Positions 16,144 to 25,464 of a DNA stretch of 64,000 nt are shown here, piece after piece. Below the pieces are notes generated by a model, which saw only the letters and a program-made list of their open reading frames with translations, was not told where the DNA came from and ran no database searches. A program made the translations under genes and the position numbers. The stretch's first letter is position 1. The number at the start of each line of letters is the position of its first letter. The DNA comes from Halolamina pelagica. GTDB lineage: Archaea > Halobacteriota > Halobacteria > Halobacteriales > Haloferacaceae. The stretch is taken from the NCBI RefSeq assembly GCF_900115675.1, contig NZ_FOXI01000005.1, forward strand, positions 1 to 64,000, read 5' to 3'.

Positions 16144-17378
16144 GCGACGGCGGATCTTTCCGTTCGTTCCACCGGCACCCACGCCGTGAGCGTCAGTCCG
16201 AGTCCGACCAGCAACAGCGCGCCCAGCCCGCCGAGTCCGGTCGAGAGCGCGTACGTTGTCGCCAGCCCCCCGCCGACGAGGTTTAGCGGCGCGGTGAACA
16301 GCGATCGCACCGTCGACGCCGCCGACAGCACCGTCGCCCGGCTTTCGTCGGTCCGATCGTTGAGGTACTGGCCGAAGATGGGGGTGGTCGCGCTTCGGAC
16401 CGCTCGACCCAGCACGAACGCCGGCAGCGCGAGCGCCGGCGCGACGGCGACGACGACGAGCATCACTCCCAGCAGCGGCGGGCCGACGAGGAACCACCCG
16501 CGGACGCCGAAGCGGGCCTCGATCCAGCCCGCACGCGCCGCGATGCCCGCGGAGGCGAGCGTGAGGCCGGCGTACAGCGGCCCGAGTTCCGTCGCCGAGA
16601 GCCACGGGGTCGCCACCGCGACTGGCTGGAGGTAGAACTCCATCGTGTTGGTGATGCCTGCGAGAACCCCGACCGCGAGCATCAGCGGGCCGACCGCACG
16701 GTTGGCCAGCGTCGACCGGACCGCGTCGAACGTTGCGCTCGGCGAGAAGCGGGTCTCGTCGACGGCGTCGCCGCCGTCCGGGTCGCCGTCGGCGCCGTTT
16801 CCGCCGTCGACTGTCCGGTCCGGTTCGTCCATTCCGAGCAGGATCACCAGCCCCACAGCGACGGCAGCGCCCTCCAGCAGCCACGGATAGATGGGGTCGA
16901 GCGCGTAGAGCGCGCCGCCGACGAGCGACGCGCCCGCGAGCGTCGCGAGGCCGAACGCGCTCGCCCGGCCGGAGACGTGCGCGAACCGGTCGCCCTCGGC
17001 GTCGCCGGCCAGCGTCTCGTAGAGCCACGCGTCGGTCGCCCCCGAGCGGAACGCCTCGGCGACGGCCCGGACGGCGATGACGGCGGCGAACGACGCGAAC
17101 GAGCGGGCGAACACGAAGCCGACGATGCCGACCGCTGACAGCACCGTCCCGGCGAGCAGGCTCGCCCGTCGACCGAAGCGGTCGCCGAGATACCCTGTCG
17201 GCGTCTCCGCGACCAGCACGAGCACGGTGAACAGCGCCTCGACGGCGCCGATTTCGGCGAGTGAGAGCCCACGAGACTGGAAGAACAGCACGTAGATGGG
17301 GAGGCTGAACCCGGCGGACTGGCTGACGCGGAACGCGTAGAACCGGAGGATCGCTCTCGACGGCAACCGGGGGACCAT
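16134..17378 (-). CDS. MFS transporter
   Basis: A 414-residue major-facilitator protein with 12 predicted spans. The loop between spans 2 and 3 reads GYLGDRFGRRASLLAG, the family motif G-x-L-x-D-R-x-G-R-R. The N-terminus is LRFYAFRVSQSAGFSLPIYVLFFQSRGLSLAEIG. A central acidic Gly/Asp loop (around residues 190-215) links the two halves. Probable proton-driven exporter or importer of small molecules; substrate unknown. ATG at 17378 fits a leaderless transcript from the TATA box at 17401-17409; the upstream GTG does not. Its stop overlaps the end of the MATE gene. Confidence 0.88.
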   Translation of the reverse strand: MVPRLPSRAILRFYAFRVSQSAGFSLPIYVLFFQSRGLSLAEIGAVEALFTVLVLVAETPTGYLGDRFGRRASLLAGTVLSAVGIVGFVFARSFASFAAVIAVRAVAEAFRSGATDAWLYETLAGDAEGDRFAHVSGRASAFGLATLAGASLVGGALYALDPIYPWLLEGAAVAVGLVILLGMDEPDRTVDGGNGADGDPDGGDAVDETRFSPSATFDAVRSTLANRAVGPLMLAVGVLAGITNTMEFYLQPVAVATPWLSATELGPLYAGLTLASAGIAARAGWIEARFGVRGWFLVGPPLLGVMLVVVAVAPALALPAFVLGRAVRSATTPIFGQYLNDRTDESRATVLSAASTVRSLFTAPLNLVGGGLATTYALSTGLGGLGALLLVGLGLTLTAWVPVERTERSAVAQS

Positions 17379-17400
17379 ACGGGCAGTGTAACACACCTCA

Positions 17401-17409
17401 AGTATAAGT
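17401..17409 (-). promoter_or_regulatory. TATA box for the MFS transporter gene
   Basis: The minus strand carries CTTATACTT, preceded by the A-rich CTGAAAA element, centred 27 bases before the ATG at 17378. This is a strong archaeal BRE/TATA arrangement for a leaderless mRNA and fixes the start choice. Confidence 0.65.
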
Positions 17410-17517
17410 TTTCAGTCACTTAGTGGCGGGTTCGCATGCCATAGTCACGGGAACACGTGACGTGTCCGTGGGAGGAGCTGACTGGACGGACGATCGAGCG
17501 GACGGGACTCCAGAAAG

Positions 17518-18474
17518 CTACACGACGGCGCCGGACTGCAGCACCGAGATCAGCAACGTCAGCAGCGGCACCGACAGCACCGTCGTCACCGCCACGACGG
17601 TCGAGACGAACTCGGGGGCGCTGACGCCCCCGACCTGCACGTCGTCGGCGAACTCGATCAGCAACACCAGCGGCGTCACCGCCGCGGGCATCGCCGACTC
17701 CAGCACGAACGTCCGGGCGACGGTGGGCTGGTCGAAGCCGAGCAGGAGCGCGACGCCGACGGCGACGGCCGGCGCGACGACCATCTTCCCGACGGTCGCG
17801 ACCGTGATCTGGGGAAGGGCGGCGCCGAAGTCGGTGTTCGCGAGCTGGATCCCCAGGATCAACAGCATCACGGGGATCGAGGCGTCGCCGACCAGTTGGA
17901 GCGTCTCCATCGCGGTGGAGTCGGCGGCGGGCACGAGGTCGAACGCCCGCGCGAGCAGGCCGACGGCGACCGCGTAGATCAGCGGGATTCGGAACACGCG
18001 CTTGACTGCCCCCAGCCCCGCGCTCCCCCCGCCGCGGGAGGCGACGTAGACGCCGACGGTGTACATCAGTACCGACTGGGCGGCGACGTACAGCACTGCG
18101 ACACCGCGACCGACCGTGCCGAACGCGAAGTCGCTGACCGGGATGCCGTAGTTGCCGGCGTTGGGGAACGTTGACACCAGCACCAGCGCCGACAGCGTGG
18201 CCTCGTCGACGCCGAGCAGTCGCCCGGAGAGTTCGACCAGCGCCGCCATCCCCAGCGTGAACGCGGTGACGGCAGCGGCGAGTTTGAGCAGCGTCCCGCC
18301 GCCGAGTTCCGTGGCCATCAGGCTGTGCAGCACCAGCGCCGGCGCGAGCACGTAGACGACGGCGGTGTTGAGCGGGCCGGGTTCCACGTCCCTCGCCCGG
18401 CCGAGGACGACGCCGACGGCCGCGATCAGGACGATCGGCAGGATGGCGGAGGCGAATATCGAGAGCAGCGACAC
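17518..18474 (-). CDS. AEC-family (auxin efflux carrier-like) transporter
   Basis: A 318-residue protein with about ten membrane spans. It begins VSLLSIFASAILPIVLIAAVGVVLGR and shows NTAVVYVLAPALVLHSL, FPNAGNYGIPVSDFAFG (the conserved N-A-G-N-Y-G-x-P motif) and, in the second half, GDASIPVMLLILGIQLANTDFG. AEC proteins export small organic anions. I choose the GTG at 18474 because the family starts at this point; a TTG at 18501 would add a short proline-rich stretch. The substrate cannot be assigned. Confidence 0.87.
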   Translation of the reverse strand: MSLLSIFASAILPIVLIAAVGVVLGRARDVEPGPLNTAVVYVLAPALVLHSLMATELGGGTLLKLAAAVTAFTLGMAALVELSGRLLGVDEATLSALVLVSTFPNAGNYGIPVSDFAFGTVGRGVAVLYVAAQSVLMYTVGVYVASRGGGSAGLGAVKRVFRIPLIYAVAVGLLARAFDLVPAADSTAMETLQLVGDASIPVMLLILGIQLANTDFGAALPQITVATVGKMVVAPAVAVGVALLLGFDQPTVARTFVLESAMPAAVTPLVLLIEFADDVQVGGVSAPEFVSTVVAVTTVLSVPLLTLLISVLQSGAVV

Positions 18475-18531
18475 GACCGATGGTGGCGCCGGAGCGGGCA
18501 AGAACCGTTCGATCGCGGCGGTCCGGACTGG

Positions 18532-19899
18532 TTACTGTGCCCGCGGCAGGTCGATCCGGACGTCGGCGCCGTCGTCGGGCAACGTCATCGTCCCCTGGGT
18601 GCTCTCGACGATCCACTTCACGAACCAGAGTCCGAGCCCGTCTGCGTGTTCGAGCTTCGTCTCCTCCCCCTCCTGAACCGCTCGCCGGTCGTTCTCGGGG
18701 ATCTCCCATTCGGGGACCCCGACTTCGATCCGGACGCGCTCTACGCCGGAGTTGTCGACGAGCACCGTCACCGCCGGCTGATCCTCGCTCCGGGCGGCGG
18801 CTGCGGTCGTCACGAGCTCCGTCAGCGCGGCGTCGAGGTTCGTGTCGGCCAGCACCGACACGCCGGTCTCGCCGTGGACCTCGATCGTCGCCCCGGGGTA
18901 GTCGCGACGCGCCTGCTCGACGGCGCGCCCGAGCACGGTGCCGAGGTCGAGGTGTTCGGCGGTGCCGCTGCCCAGCGAGTCCTGGACGTACCGCGCCTTG
19001 TCCGACATCTCGACCATATCGTCGAGGTGGTCGATCGCCGTCTCGATCCACCTCTCGGCCGCCGGGCGGAGCGACGCCTCGCTTCGCAGGCGATCGAGAT
19101 ATCCCCGGATGACGTTCATTTCGTTGCGGACGTTGTGCCGGAGCACCCGGTTGACGACGGCGAGTCGCTGTTCCCGGCGCTCGACCTGCTGCCGACTGCG
19201 CGCGAGGTCGTGGGTCTGCTCCAGCATCAGTCGGACGTTCAGGTCGGGGTCCTCCGTCGCGCGGTACTCCGTGGGCGGCAGGTAGTAGGGGTTCTCACAC
19301 AGCGTGTTCCGGTAGATGATCCGCTCGTGGGTGCGGATCGCCTTCGCGATCGACGACTCGCAGAACCGGCTCAGGTCGTACTGACAGAGCGCGGTCACGG
19401 GCATGTTCGGGGAGTCGGCGTCGAAGTCGGCCTCGAAGTCGAGCACGTGGTCGAACGAGGTGTCGGTGTGGAACGACCACGTGTTCTCGCCTGCAACCAG
19501 CAGCCCGTCGTAGCCGTCGTCGACGGCGGCTTTGCAGGCGTCCTTGAGGATCGAGATCAGGCGGTCCGGATCGAACCCGGCGTCGAGGTACACCTCGCCG
19601 GCGTCCCGGATCCGCAGGTCGTCGGCCGCCGTCCGGGCAGCCACGTCGATGCCGGCGGCCTCGAACGCCGACTCGATCTGTGCGGGGGTGTTGTCGTCGG
19701 CGAGGTAGAGGCACCGGCGGTCGTTCCGGAGGCCGTACCCGACGTAGGTGGCGGCGGCGGTCAGTTGCGTCTCGGGCGACCGGTAGAACAGCGCGAGGTG
19801 GCGCGGGAGCGTCGACCGCTCGAACTCGGCCCGGAGGTGCGGAGCGGTTCGGAGCTCCTGGCTCGTCTCGACGTCTCCCGCGGCGTCCATACACCTCAT
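18532..19899 (-). CDS. MEDS-domain histidine kinase
   Basis: A 455-residue soluble sensor kinase. Residues about 25-190 form a MEDS (DcmR-type) sensory domain: HLALFYRSPETQLTAAATYVGYGLRNDRRCLYLADDNTPAQIESAF, later DGLLVAGENTWSFH and VTALCQYDLSRF. A dimerisation helix carries the phospho-acceptor in VLRHNVRNEMNVIRGYLDRL (His near residue 254). The C-terminal ATPase domain ends in DGLGLWFVKWIVESTQGT; its N and G1 boxes are weakly conserved, as in many haloarchaeal kinases. MEDS domains are thought to sense small molecules or hydrocarbon derivatives. No response regulator gene adjoins it. Confidence 0.88.
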   Translation of the reverse strand: MRCMDAAGDVETSQELRTAPHLRAEFERSTLPRHLALFYRSPETQLTAAATYVGYGLRNDRRCLYLADDNTPAQIESAFEAAGIDVAARTAADDLRIRDAGEVYLDAGFDPDRLISILKDACKAAVDDGYDGLLVAGENTWSFHTDTSFDHVLDFEADFDADSPNMPVTALCQYDLSRFCESSIAKAIRTHERIIYRNTLCENPYYLPPTEYRATEDPDLNVRLMLEQTHDLARSRQQVERREQRLAVVNRVLRHNVRNEMNVIRGYLDRLRSEASLRPAAERWIETAIDHLDDMVEMSDKARYVQDSLGSGTAEHLDLGTVLGRAVEQARRDYPGATIEVHGETGVSVLADTNLDAALTELVTTAAAARSEDQPAVTVLVDNSGVERVRIEVGVPEWEIPENDRRAVQEGEETKLEHADGLGLWFVKWIVESTQGTMTLPDDGADVRIDLPRAQ

Positions 19900-19934
19900 C
19901 TACCGCCGACGGCCTTGGGTGTTTGGTCAACCAG

Positions 19935-20921
19935 TCAGAGCCAGCCCTGCCGCCGGAAGTGGGCGAGCATCAGCGCCGCGACCAGCGCCATCCCCAGCAT
20001 CGTCGCCGGATAGGCGTACGTCCAGCCGAGTTCGGGCATCGAGAACGGGGTCCCGGCGAAGTTCATCCCGTAGACGCCGACGACGAACGTCAGCGGGATG
20101 AAGATCGTCGCGACCACCGTCAGCGTCTTCATCACCTCGTTGGTCGACTGGGAGACGGCGTTGAGGTAGATGTCCCGCGAGCCGCCGGTCAGGTCGCGGT
20201 AGGTCTCGATCAGGTCGACGACCTGGACGAGGTGGTCGTACACGTCCCGGAAGTACTTCTCGTTGGCCTCGGCGACCTGCGGGCTGTCACCCCGGGAGAG
20301 CGTGCCGACGGCCTCGCGGGTCGGCCAGGCCACCTTCCGGAACGCGAGCAGGTCCCGGCGCACGCCGTTGAGTTCCTCGAGGATCCCCGGCTCGGGGTGG
20401 GTCAGCACGCGCTCCTCGACGGCCTCGATGTCGGTCTCGATCTCGTCGAGCACGTCGAAGTAGTCGTCGACTACGGCGTCCAGCACCCGGTAGGCGAGGA
20501 AGTCCGCGCCGCGGTCGGCGACGCGGCTGCTGTTTCGAGTCCACGTCGGCGCCGTCGGCGCGACCAGTTCCAGGTCCGGCCGCGCGATCGTCACGAGCCA
20601 GCCGTCGCCGACGAACAGTCCGACCGACTGGGTGTGGATCTCCTTCCCGAACGCCACGTCGTCGCGCTGGCTCAGGCGGGTGGTGTTCACCAGTACGAAC
20701 GTGTGATCGCCGTACTCCTCGGTCTTCGCGCGGGTGTTCTCGTCGAGCACGTCCTCGACGGCCAGCGAGTGGAGGCCGAAGCGGTCCTTGATCGTCTCCA
20801 GGTCCGAGGCCTCGTCGACCGAGGCGTGGACCCACGTCTCGCCCGGGGCGTCGACGGCCGCGCCCACGTCGTCGTACGCTTGGACGCCGTCGCGCGTGTA
20901 CACGACGGCCTGTAGCGTCAT
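19935..20921 (-). CDS. corA: CorA-family magnesium/divalent cation channel
   Basis: A 328-residue CorA protein. A large cytoplasmic N-terminal domain (about 1-260) with HSLAVEDVLDENTRAKTEEYGDHTFVLVNT leads to two C-terminal spans. The pore signature YGMNF is present in FVVGVYGMNFAGTPFSMPELGW, and the last residues AHFRRQGWL form the usual basic tail. It forms a pentameric Mg2+ channel gated by intracellular Mg2+. Its ATG overlaps the stop of a small membrane protein gene by four bases (ATGA), so the two are translationally coupled. Confidence 0.93.
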   Translation of the reverse strand: MTLQAVVYTRDGVQAYDDVGAAVDAPGETWVHASVDEASDLETIKDRFGLHSLAVEDVLDENTRAKTEEYGDHTFVLVNTTRLSQRDDVAFGKEIHTQSVGLFVGDGWLVTIARPDLELVAPTAPTWTRNSSRVADRGADFLAYRVLDAVVDDYFDVLDEIETDIEAVEERVLTHPEPGILEELNGVRRDLLAFRKVAWPTREAVGTLSRGDSPQVAEANEKYFRDVYDHLVQVVDLIETYRDLTGGSRDIYLNAVSQSTNEVMKTLTVVATIFIPLTFVVGVYGMNFAGTPFSMPELGWTYAYPATMLGMALVAALMLAHFRRQGWL

Positions 20922-21082
20922 CGGTCACCCCCCGGCATTCCCCCGATCACCACGAGCACGGTCCCGGCCATGATCGCGGTGAGCGAGAACGCCCGGCCGG
21001 GGTAGGAGACGTACACCCCGACGGCGTAGCCCAGCAGGCCGGCGACCAGCAGCCCGCCGCCCGCGACTGTGCGTCGGTGCAT
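20918..21082 (-). CDS. Small two-span membrane protein upstream of corA
   Basis: A 54-residue protein: a short basic N-terminus (MHRRTVAGG), then two hydrophobic spans (LLVAGLLGYAVGVYVSY and AFSLTAIMAGTVLVVIGG). Its TGA overlaps the corA start codon by the ATGA arrangement, so it is the first gene of a two-gene operon with corA. That linkage suggests a role near the magnesium channel, but nothing in the sequence shows what it does. Confidence 0.75.
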   Translation of the reverse strand: MHRRTVAGGGLLVAGLLGYAVGVYVSYPGRAFSLTAIMAGTVLVVIGGMPGGDR

Positions 21083-21128
21083 GCGCTCGCGTTCGCGGGT
21101 CGAGTAGTTAAAGCCGCCCGCGTCGACA

Positions 21129-21896
21129 CTAGGCCGGGTCCAAGAACGTCTGCAGGCGGTCGTTGACGACCTTCGACGCCTCGACGTGGGCGAGGTGGCC
21201 CGCGCCCTCGACCTCGAACAGCTCCCCCTTCGGGAGGTCGGCGGCGAGTTCGCGGCCCCGCGCAACCGGGCAGAGTCGGTCGTCGGTCCCGTGGACCACG
21301 AGCGTCGGCTCGGTGATCTCGTAGGGGGCGTCGACGGCGAACTCCTCCAGCGCCGCGGCCTGTCGCTCCCACGAGTCGGGGTCGGCGTCCTCGGCGGCGC
21401 GCCACTCGACGATCTGGCTGATCGCGTCCGGTTGCCCGTCGACGAACTCCCGGGAGAAGCCGACCTTGAGCGACTCCCGCAGCGCCGTCTCGTCAGTCGG
21501 CGCCGCGGCGAGGGGCGTGGGGTCGTAGCCGTCGCCGGAGAGCGCCGTCCCGATCAGGGTGAGCGACGCCACGCGGCCGGTCGTGCGGGCCAGTTCGAGC
21601 GCCACCATCCCGCCGAGCCCGGCGCCGACGACGTGGGCCGCGCGCACGTTGTGGTCCCGCAGGACCGCGACCGCGTCGGCGGCCAGCATCTCGACCGTGC
21701 AGTCCGCGGGCGGGTCGTCCGAGCGCCCACAGCCGCGGGTGTCGGCGACGACGGTCTCGTAGGGGCCCGCGAGGGCGGCGTGCTGCCAGCCCCACTGCCA
21801 GGCGCCCAGTCCCACGTCGCCACAGCACAGCACCGCCTCGCCGTCGCCGTCGGTCTCGTAGTAGAGCGAGACGCCGTCGTTGCTCGCGTAAGGCAC
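21129..21896 (-). CDS. Alpha/beta hydrolase
   Basis: A 255-residue alpha/beta hydrolase starting from GTG (VPYASNDGVSLYYETDGDG). The segment VLCCGDVGLGAWQWGWQHAALAG takes the oxyanion-hole position, followed by VVADTRGCGRSDDPP. The nucleophile elbow reads GAGLGGMVALELA: the position usually held by Ser is Gly, with Leu after it (G-x-G-x-G), so the Ser nucleophile appears to be missing. Later HGTDDRLCPVARG and GAGHLAHVEASKVVNDRL supply the Asp and His. The protein may be non-catalytic, or use another residue such as a Cys in VLCCGD. Confidence 0.8.
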   Translation of the reverse strand: MPYASNDGVSLYYETDGDGEAVLCCGDVGLGAWQWGWQHAALAGPYETVVADTRGCGRSDDPPADCTVEMLAADAVAVLRDHNVRAAHVVGAGLGGMVALELARTTGRVASLTLIGTALSGDGYDPTPLAAAPTDETALRESLKVGFSREFVDGQPDAISQIVEWRAAEDADPDSWERQAAALEEFAVDAPYEITEPTLVVHGTDDRLCPVARGRELAADLPKGELFEVEGAGHLAHVEASKVVNDRLQTFLDPA

Positions 21897-21957
21897 AGTG
21901 GGGGTTCGGACGGGTCGGTGTTTACCGTTCCGGGACTTTACGGCCGAGCCGAGTCGA

Positions 21958-22473
21958 TCACTCCACCCGTTCGGCTGTCAGCGTCCGGGAAACTGCGTCG
22001 CCGACGACGTAGGACAGCTCGTAGGTCTCGTTCCCGTACCTGACGTAGTCTACCTCGTTCAGCGGCTCCGGGAGTGCGTCCCACTTCCCGACCGGCGCGT
22101 AGTAGCTCCCTTCGGTTACCGCTGTCCGGACCTCGTCCCGAATGTCGGGCGGGAGTTCCTCCACGGCACGCACCGTCGCGTCCTCGGATGGGTCGTCCGG
22201 CGACGCCTCGATCGTGTAGGAGGCGGACCAGCTTCGAGAGACGCCGACTCGGTACTGCTTCCCTTCGTAGCGGACGTAGTCGTGGTTCCGGAACGGTGCG
22301 GCGTCGACCCCAGTGAGCGTCGTGTTGCTGCCGATGGCGTCGCGGAACGCGTCTTGCTGGCTCTCGTCGAGGTCGTCGTACGCGACAGTGTCGCCCTCGA
22401 TGACTCCAGGGGCGCTACAGCCGGCGAGGAGAAGGAGGAGCACGACGGCGACGGCGGGGACAGGTTTTCGCAC
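21958..22473 (-). CDS. Lipoprotein with two internal repeats
   Basis: A 171-residue precursor starting from GTG. The N-terminus MRKPVPAVAVVLLLLLAGCSAPG is a Sec-type lipoprotein signal with the lipobox Cys near residue 19. The mature protein contains two related units: one with YDDLDESQQDAFRDAI followed by HDYVRYEGKQYRV, the other with VEELPPDIRDEVRTAV followed by VDYVRYGNETYEL. The VRYxxxxY core after an acidic helix points to an internal duplication. Similar repeat lipoproteins occur across haloarchaea without a known function. Confidence 0.8.
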   Translation of the reverse strand: MRKPVPAVAVVLLLLLAGCSAPGVIEGDTVAYDDLDESQQDAFRDAIGSNTTLTGVDAAPFRNHDYVRYEGKQYRVGVSRSWSASYTIEASPDDPSEDATVRAVEELPPDIRDEVRTAVTEGSYYAPVGKWDALPEPLNEVDYVRYGNETYELSYVVGDAVSRTLTAERVE

Positions 22474-22516
22474 GTCCCCAGGACGGTCCGTTTGGGTTGA
22501 AGGTCTTGTGCCGACC

Positions 22517-25282
22517 TCAGGCCGCCTGCTTCCGTCGCAGCACGTCGGGCGCGTCCTCGAGCGCCTTGTCGAGCGCGTCGACGTCCGGGCCGCCCCCCTG
22601 CGCGAAGTCCGGCGGGCCGCCGCCGCCGCCGCCGACCTTGCGGGCGAGTTCGCCGATGACTTCGCCGGCGTCGATGTCGACGCCGTCGGGGACGCCGACG
22701 ACGATCTGTGCGGAGTCGTCGGCGCCGGAGCCGACGACCGCGATCTTGCCCTCGCCCACGAGCGCGTTGGCGGTGGCCTGCAGTTCGTCGGCGTCGGCGT
22801 CGATGCGCTGGATCACGGCGGTCGTGCCGTCGATCTCGACCTCCTCGCCCGCGCCGGCGCCGCCAGCGCGGGCCTCCGCGAGCTGCCGTTTGAGGTCCTC
22901 GATCGTCTTGCCGCGCTCCTTCCACTCCGTGAAGAAGCGCTCGGCGGCGTCGGGCACCTCCTCTGGGTTCACGTCGAACGTCTCGGCGGCGTCGTACAGC
23001 GCGTCCTCGGTGCGCTGGGTCGCCTCGATGGCGGCCTCGCCCGCGGCGAAGACGAACCGCTCGACGCCGTCCTGCACGGGTTCGGTGTTGAGGACCTTGA
23101 TCGTCCCCACGTCGCCGGTGCGGTTGACGTGGGTGCCGCCGCAGGCCTGCACGTCGTCGCCGACGTGGATCAGCCGGATGTTCTCTCCCGGCGGGATGCC
23201 GCCCTGGTAGAGGTCGAAGCCGTGTTTCTCCTCGGCCTCGTGGCGCTCGGGCCACTCCTGGCGGACGCTGGTGTTGTCGGTCACCATTTCGTTGGCGACG
23301 CGTTCGATCTCCGTGACCTCCTCGCGGCTCACGCGGTCGTAGTGGTTCACGTCCAGCCGGGAGCTGTCGACGCCCTTCTGGGCGCCGGCCTGCCGGACGT
23401 GGTCGCCGAGCACCTGTCGCGCGGCGGCGCCGACGATGTGGGTGGCGGTGTGGTGCTGCATCAGCCGACGGCGGCGCTCGGCGTCGATCTGGCCGGTGAC
23501 GAACTCGCCTTTCTCGGGGCGCTCGTCGGTCCGGTGGAGGATCACGCCGTCGCGAAGCTGTACGTCGGTCACCGTGACGCTGCCGTCCTCGCTGACGAGC
23601 GTGCCGTGGTCGGCGGGCTGGCCCCCGCCCTCGGGGTAGAACATCGTCTGATCGAGCACCACGTCGTACCCCTCCTCGCGTTCGAGGACGTCGAGGACGA
23701 CCGCCTCGAACTCCATGCGGTCCTGGTCCTCGTAGTAGAGCTGGTCGGTCTCGGGCAGGTCGTCGACGCGGTCGGTCTCCCCGTGCTCCTCCTCCAGGGC
23801 CTCCTCGGCGTCGTGGCGCTCGGCGACCAGCGAGTAGAAGTCGTCCGGCTCGTTCACTTCGGCGCCGCGCTCCTCGGCGATGTCTTTGACCATCGACGGC
23901 TGGATGCCGTGGGAGTCGTACAGTTCGATCAGCTTCTCGGTCGGGATCGGCGTGCCGGCTTCGGCGTGCTCGTCGGCCAGTTGGCGCACCTTCCGGCCGC
24001 CGCGTTCGAGCGTCTCGCGGTACTTGCGCTCCTCCGTGCGGACGATGTCGCGGATGGTGTCGCGGTTCTCGTACTCCAGTCGCTCGGCCTCGCGGTCGAC
24101 CAGTTCGTCCAGCGGCACGTCGACGCCAACGTCGTCGACGAGGCGCTTGGTGCGGCGGAGCACCATCCGGGCGAGGTAGCCCGTCCCGACGTTGGAGGGG
24201 ACGATCTCGTCGCCGAACATGTAGGCCAGACAGCGCGCGTGGTCGGCGATTGCGTAGACGGCCTCCAGCGGTTCCATCAGCGCCTCGAGCCGCGCCACGT
24301 CCACGTCGAGGCGCTCGGCGATGGTGTCGCGGGCGGCCTCCATGTCCTCGGCCTCGTCGATGTCCATGTGGCCCGCGAGCTTGGAGGCGCGGTGGACGAG
24401 CTCCTGCTCCTCCTCCGTCATGTCGATGCCGGCGTTCTCCTTCAGGAACTCGATGCTCTCGGGGTAGATGGCCTCGTAGACGGTCGGCGTGCCCTGGCTC
24501 ATCCAGGTCCAGCGCTCGATGCCGTACCCCGTGTCGACGACCCGGCGGTCCATCTCGGAGTACGTGTTGCCGTCCTTCATCTCGTACTCGCCGTCGGGGT
24601 CCTTCTCGAGCATCATGAACACGAGCGTCGCCAGCTCGAGCCCCTTGTAGATGACCTCGAAGGCGGGGCCGGCGTTGCCGCCGCCGACCCACGGGTCCTC
24701 GATGAACGTGATCTCCTCCCTCGGGACGCCCATCGACGAGAAGAACTCCTCGCAGTACTCGACACACTGGTCCTTCCAGTAGACTTCGCCCTCGTAGGCG
24801 TAGTCGGTGCCCTCGTCGGCGTTGAACGCGTGGTGGCCGCCCATCTCGAACGCCATCGTGTGCCGGCCGGTCTTCCCGACGTTGTCGATGTCCTGCATTC
24901 GGATGCAGGGCTGGGAAACCACCAGCGGGTTCGCCGGCGGCGGCGACTGGCCGCTGGTGACGTGGGGCTGGAAGTCGTAGATCGACGCCTGGGTCAGCAA
25001 CACGTCGTCGCGCCAGCGGTTGGCGGCGACGGGCGCCGGGTCGACGCGCTCGTGGTCGTGCTCCTCGAAGAAGGAGAGGAACGCCTCGCGCATCTCCACC
25101 AGCGAGTACGCATCGTCGAAACCGGGATCGTCGATGAAGCCGTAGTCCTCACACGGCGGTTCTCCACAGGTCTCACGCGCGACGCGGCTCCAGAAGTGCG
25201 CCCCACACGACGAACAGGTCTGGCGTTCGAACCCGTTCTCGGCGAAGTAGTCGAGACGGTACTCGCTCTCGAGCTCGGTCAT
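22517..25282 (-). CDS. alaS: Alanyl-tRNA synthetase
   Basis: A 921-residue archaeal AlaRS. N-terminal zinc-like cluster [22 protein letters not shown] (about residues 20-41), then the class II catalytic core with [25 protein letters not shown] and the DEGTDY segment. The editing domain carries the metal-binding [11 protein letters not shown] motif and [15 protein letters not shown]; the C-terminal C-Ala domain ends in a Gly-rich stretch [15 protein letters not shown]. It charges tRNA-Ala and clears mischarged Ser and Gly. ATG at 25282 is the family start. Length is normal for archaea. Confidence 0.97.
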   Translation of the reverse strand: MTELESEYRLDYFAENGFERQTCSSCGAHFWSRVARETCGEPPCEDYGFIDDPGFDDAYSLVEMREAFLSFFEEHDHERVDPAPVAANRWRDDVLLTQASIYDFQPHVTSGQSPPPANPLVVSQPCIRMQDIDNVGKTGRHTMAFEMGGHHAFNADEGTDYAYEGEVYWKDQCVEYCEEFFSSMGVPREEITFIEDPWVGGGNAGPAFEVIYKGLELATLVFMMLEKDPDGEYEMKDGNTYSEMDRRVVDTGYGIERWTWMSQGTPTVYEAIYPESIEFLKENAGIDMTEEEQELVHRASKLAGHMDIDEAEDMEAARDTIAERLDVDVARLEALMEPLEAVYAIADHARCLAYMFGDEIVPSNVGTGYLARMVLRRTKRLVDDVGVDVPLDELVDREAERLEYENRDTIRDIVRTEERKYRETLERGGRKVRQLADEHAEAGTPIPTEKLIELYDSHGIQPSMVKDIAEERGAEVNEPDDFYSLVAERHDAEEALEEEHGETDRVDDLPETDQLYYEDQDRMEFEAVVLDVLEREEGYDVVLDQTMFYPEGGGQPADHGTLVSEDGSVTVTDVQLRDGVILHRTDERPEKGEFVTGQIDAERRRRLMQHHTATHIVGAAARQVLGDHVRQAGAQKGVDSSRLDVNHYDRVSREEVTEIERVANEMVTDNTSVRQEWPERHEAEEKHGFDLYQGGIPPGENIRLIHVGDDVQACGGTHVNRTGDVGTIKVLNTEPVQDGVERFVFAAGEAAIEATQRTEDALYDAAETFDVNPEEVPDAAERFFTEWKERGKTIEDLKRQLAEARAGGAGAGEEVEIDGTTAVIQRIDADADELQATANALVGEGKIAVVGSGADDSAQIVVGVPDGVDIDAGEVIGELARKVGGGGGGPPDFAQGGGPDVDALDKALEDAPDVLRRKQAA

Positions 25283-25464
25283 TACCGGATGTGGTCTACC
25301 GCCGGGCAAAAGGATTCCGGGCTCCGAACGAGGGGTTCAGGTGGCCAACGGCCGAACACTGCCCGCGTACCGCGGCGGGGCAATCAGTTCCGGCTTCTCC
25401 GCCGTACGACTTACCGAAACACATATGGGATAGTCTCACAAGAGAGACAGTAACTCTTCAAAAC

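Noticed and set aside
13803-16286. 827-codon plus-strand frame across mtnP and the MATE gene
   Set aside because: It is antisense to mtnP and out of frame with the MATE gene, and its composition is Arg-rich and unlike haloarchaeal proteins.
22313-25453. Very long open frame (1046 codons) on the plus strand
   Set aside because: It is antisense to alaS, an unambiguous gene; high GC keeps opposite frames open and the peptide has no family features.
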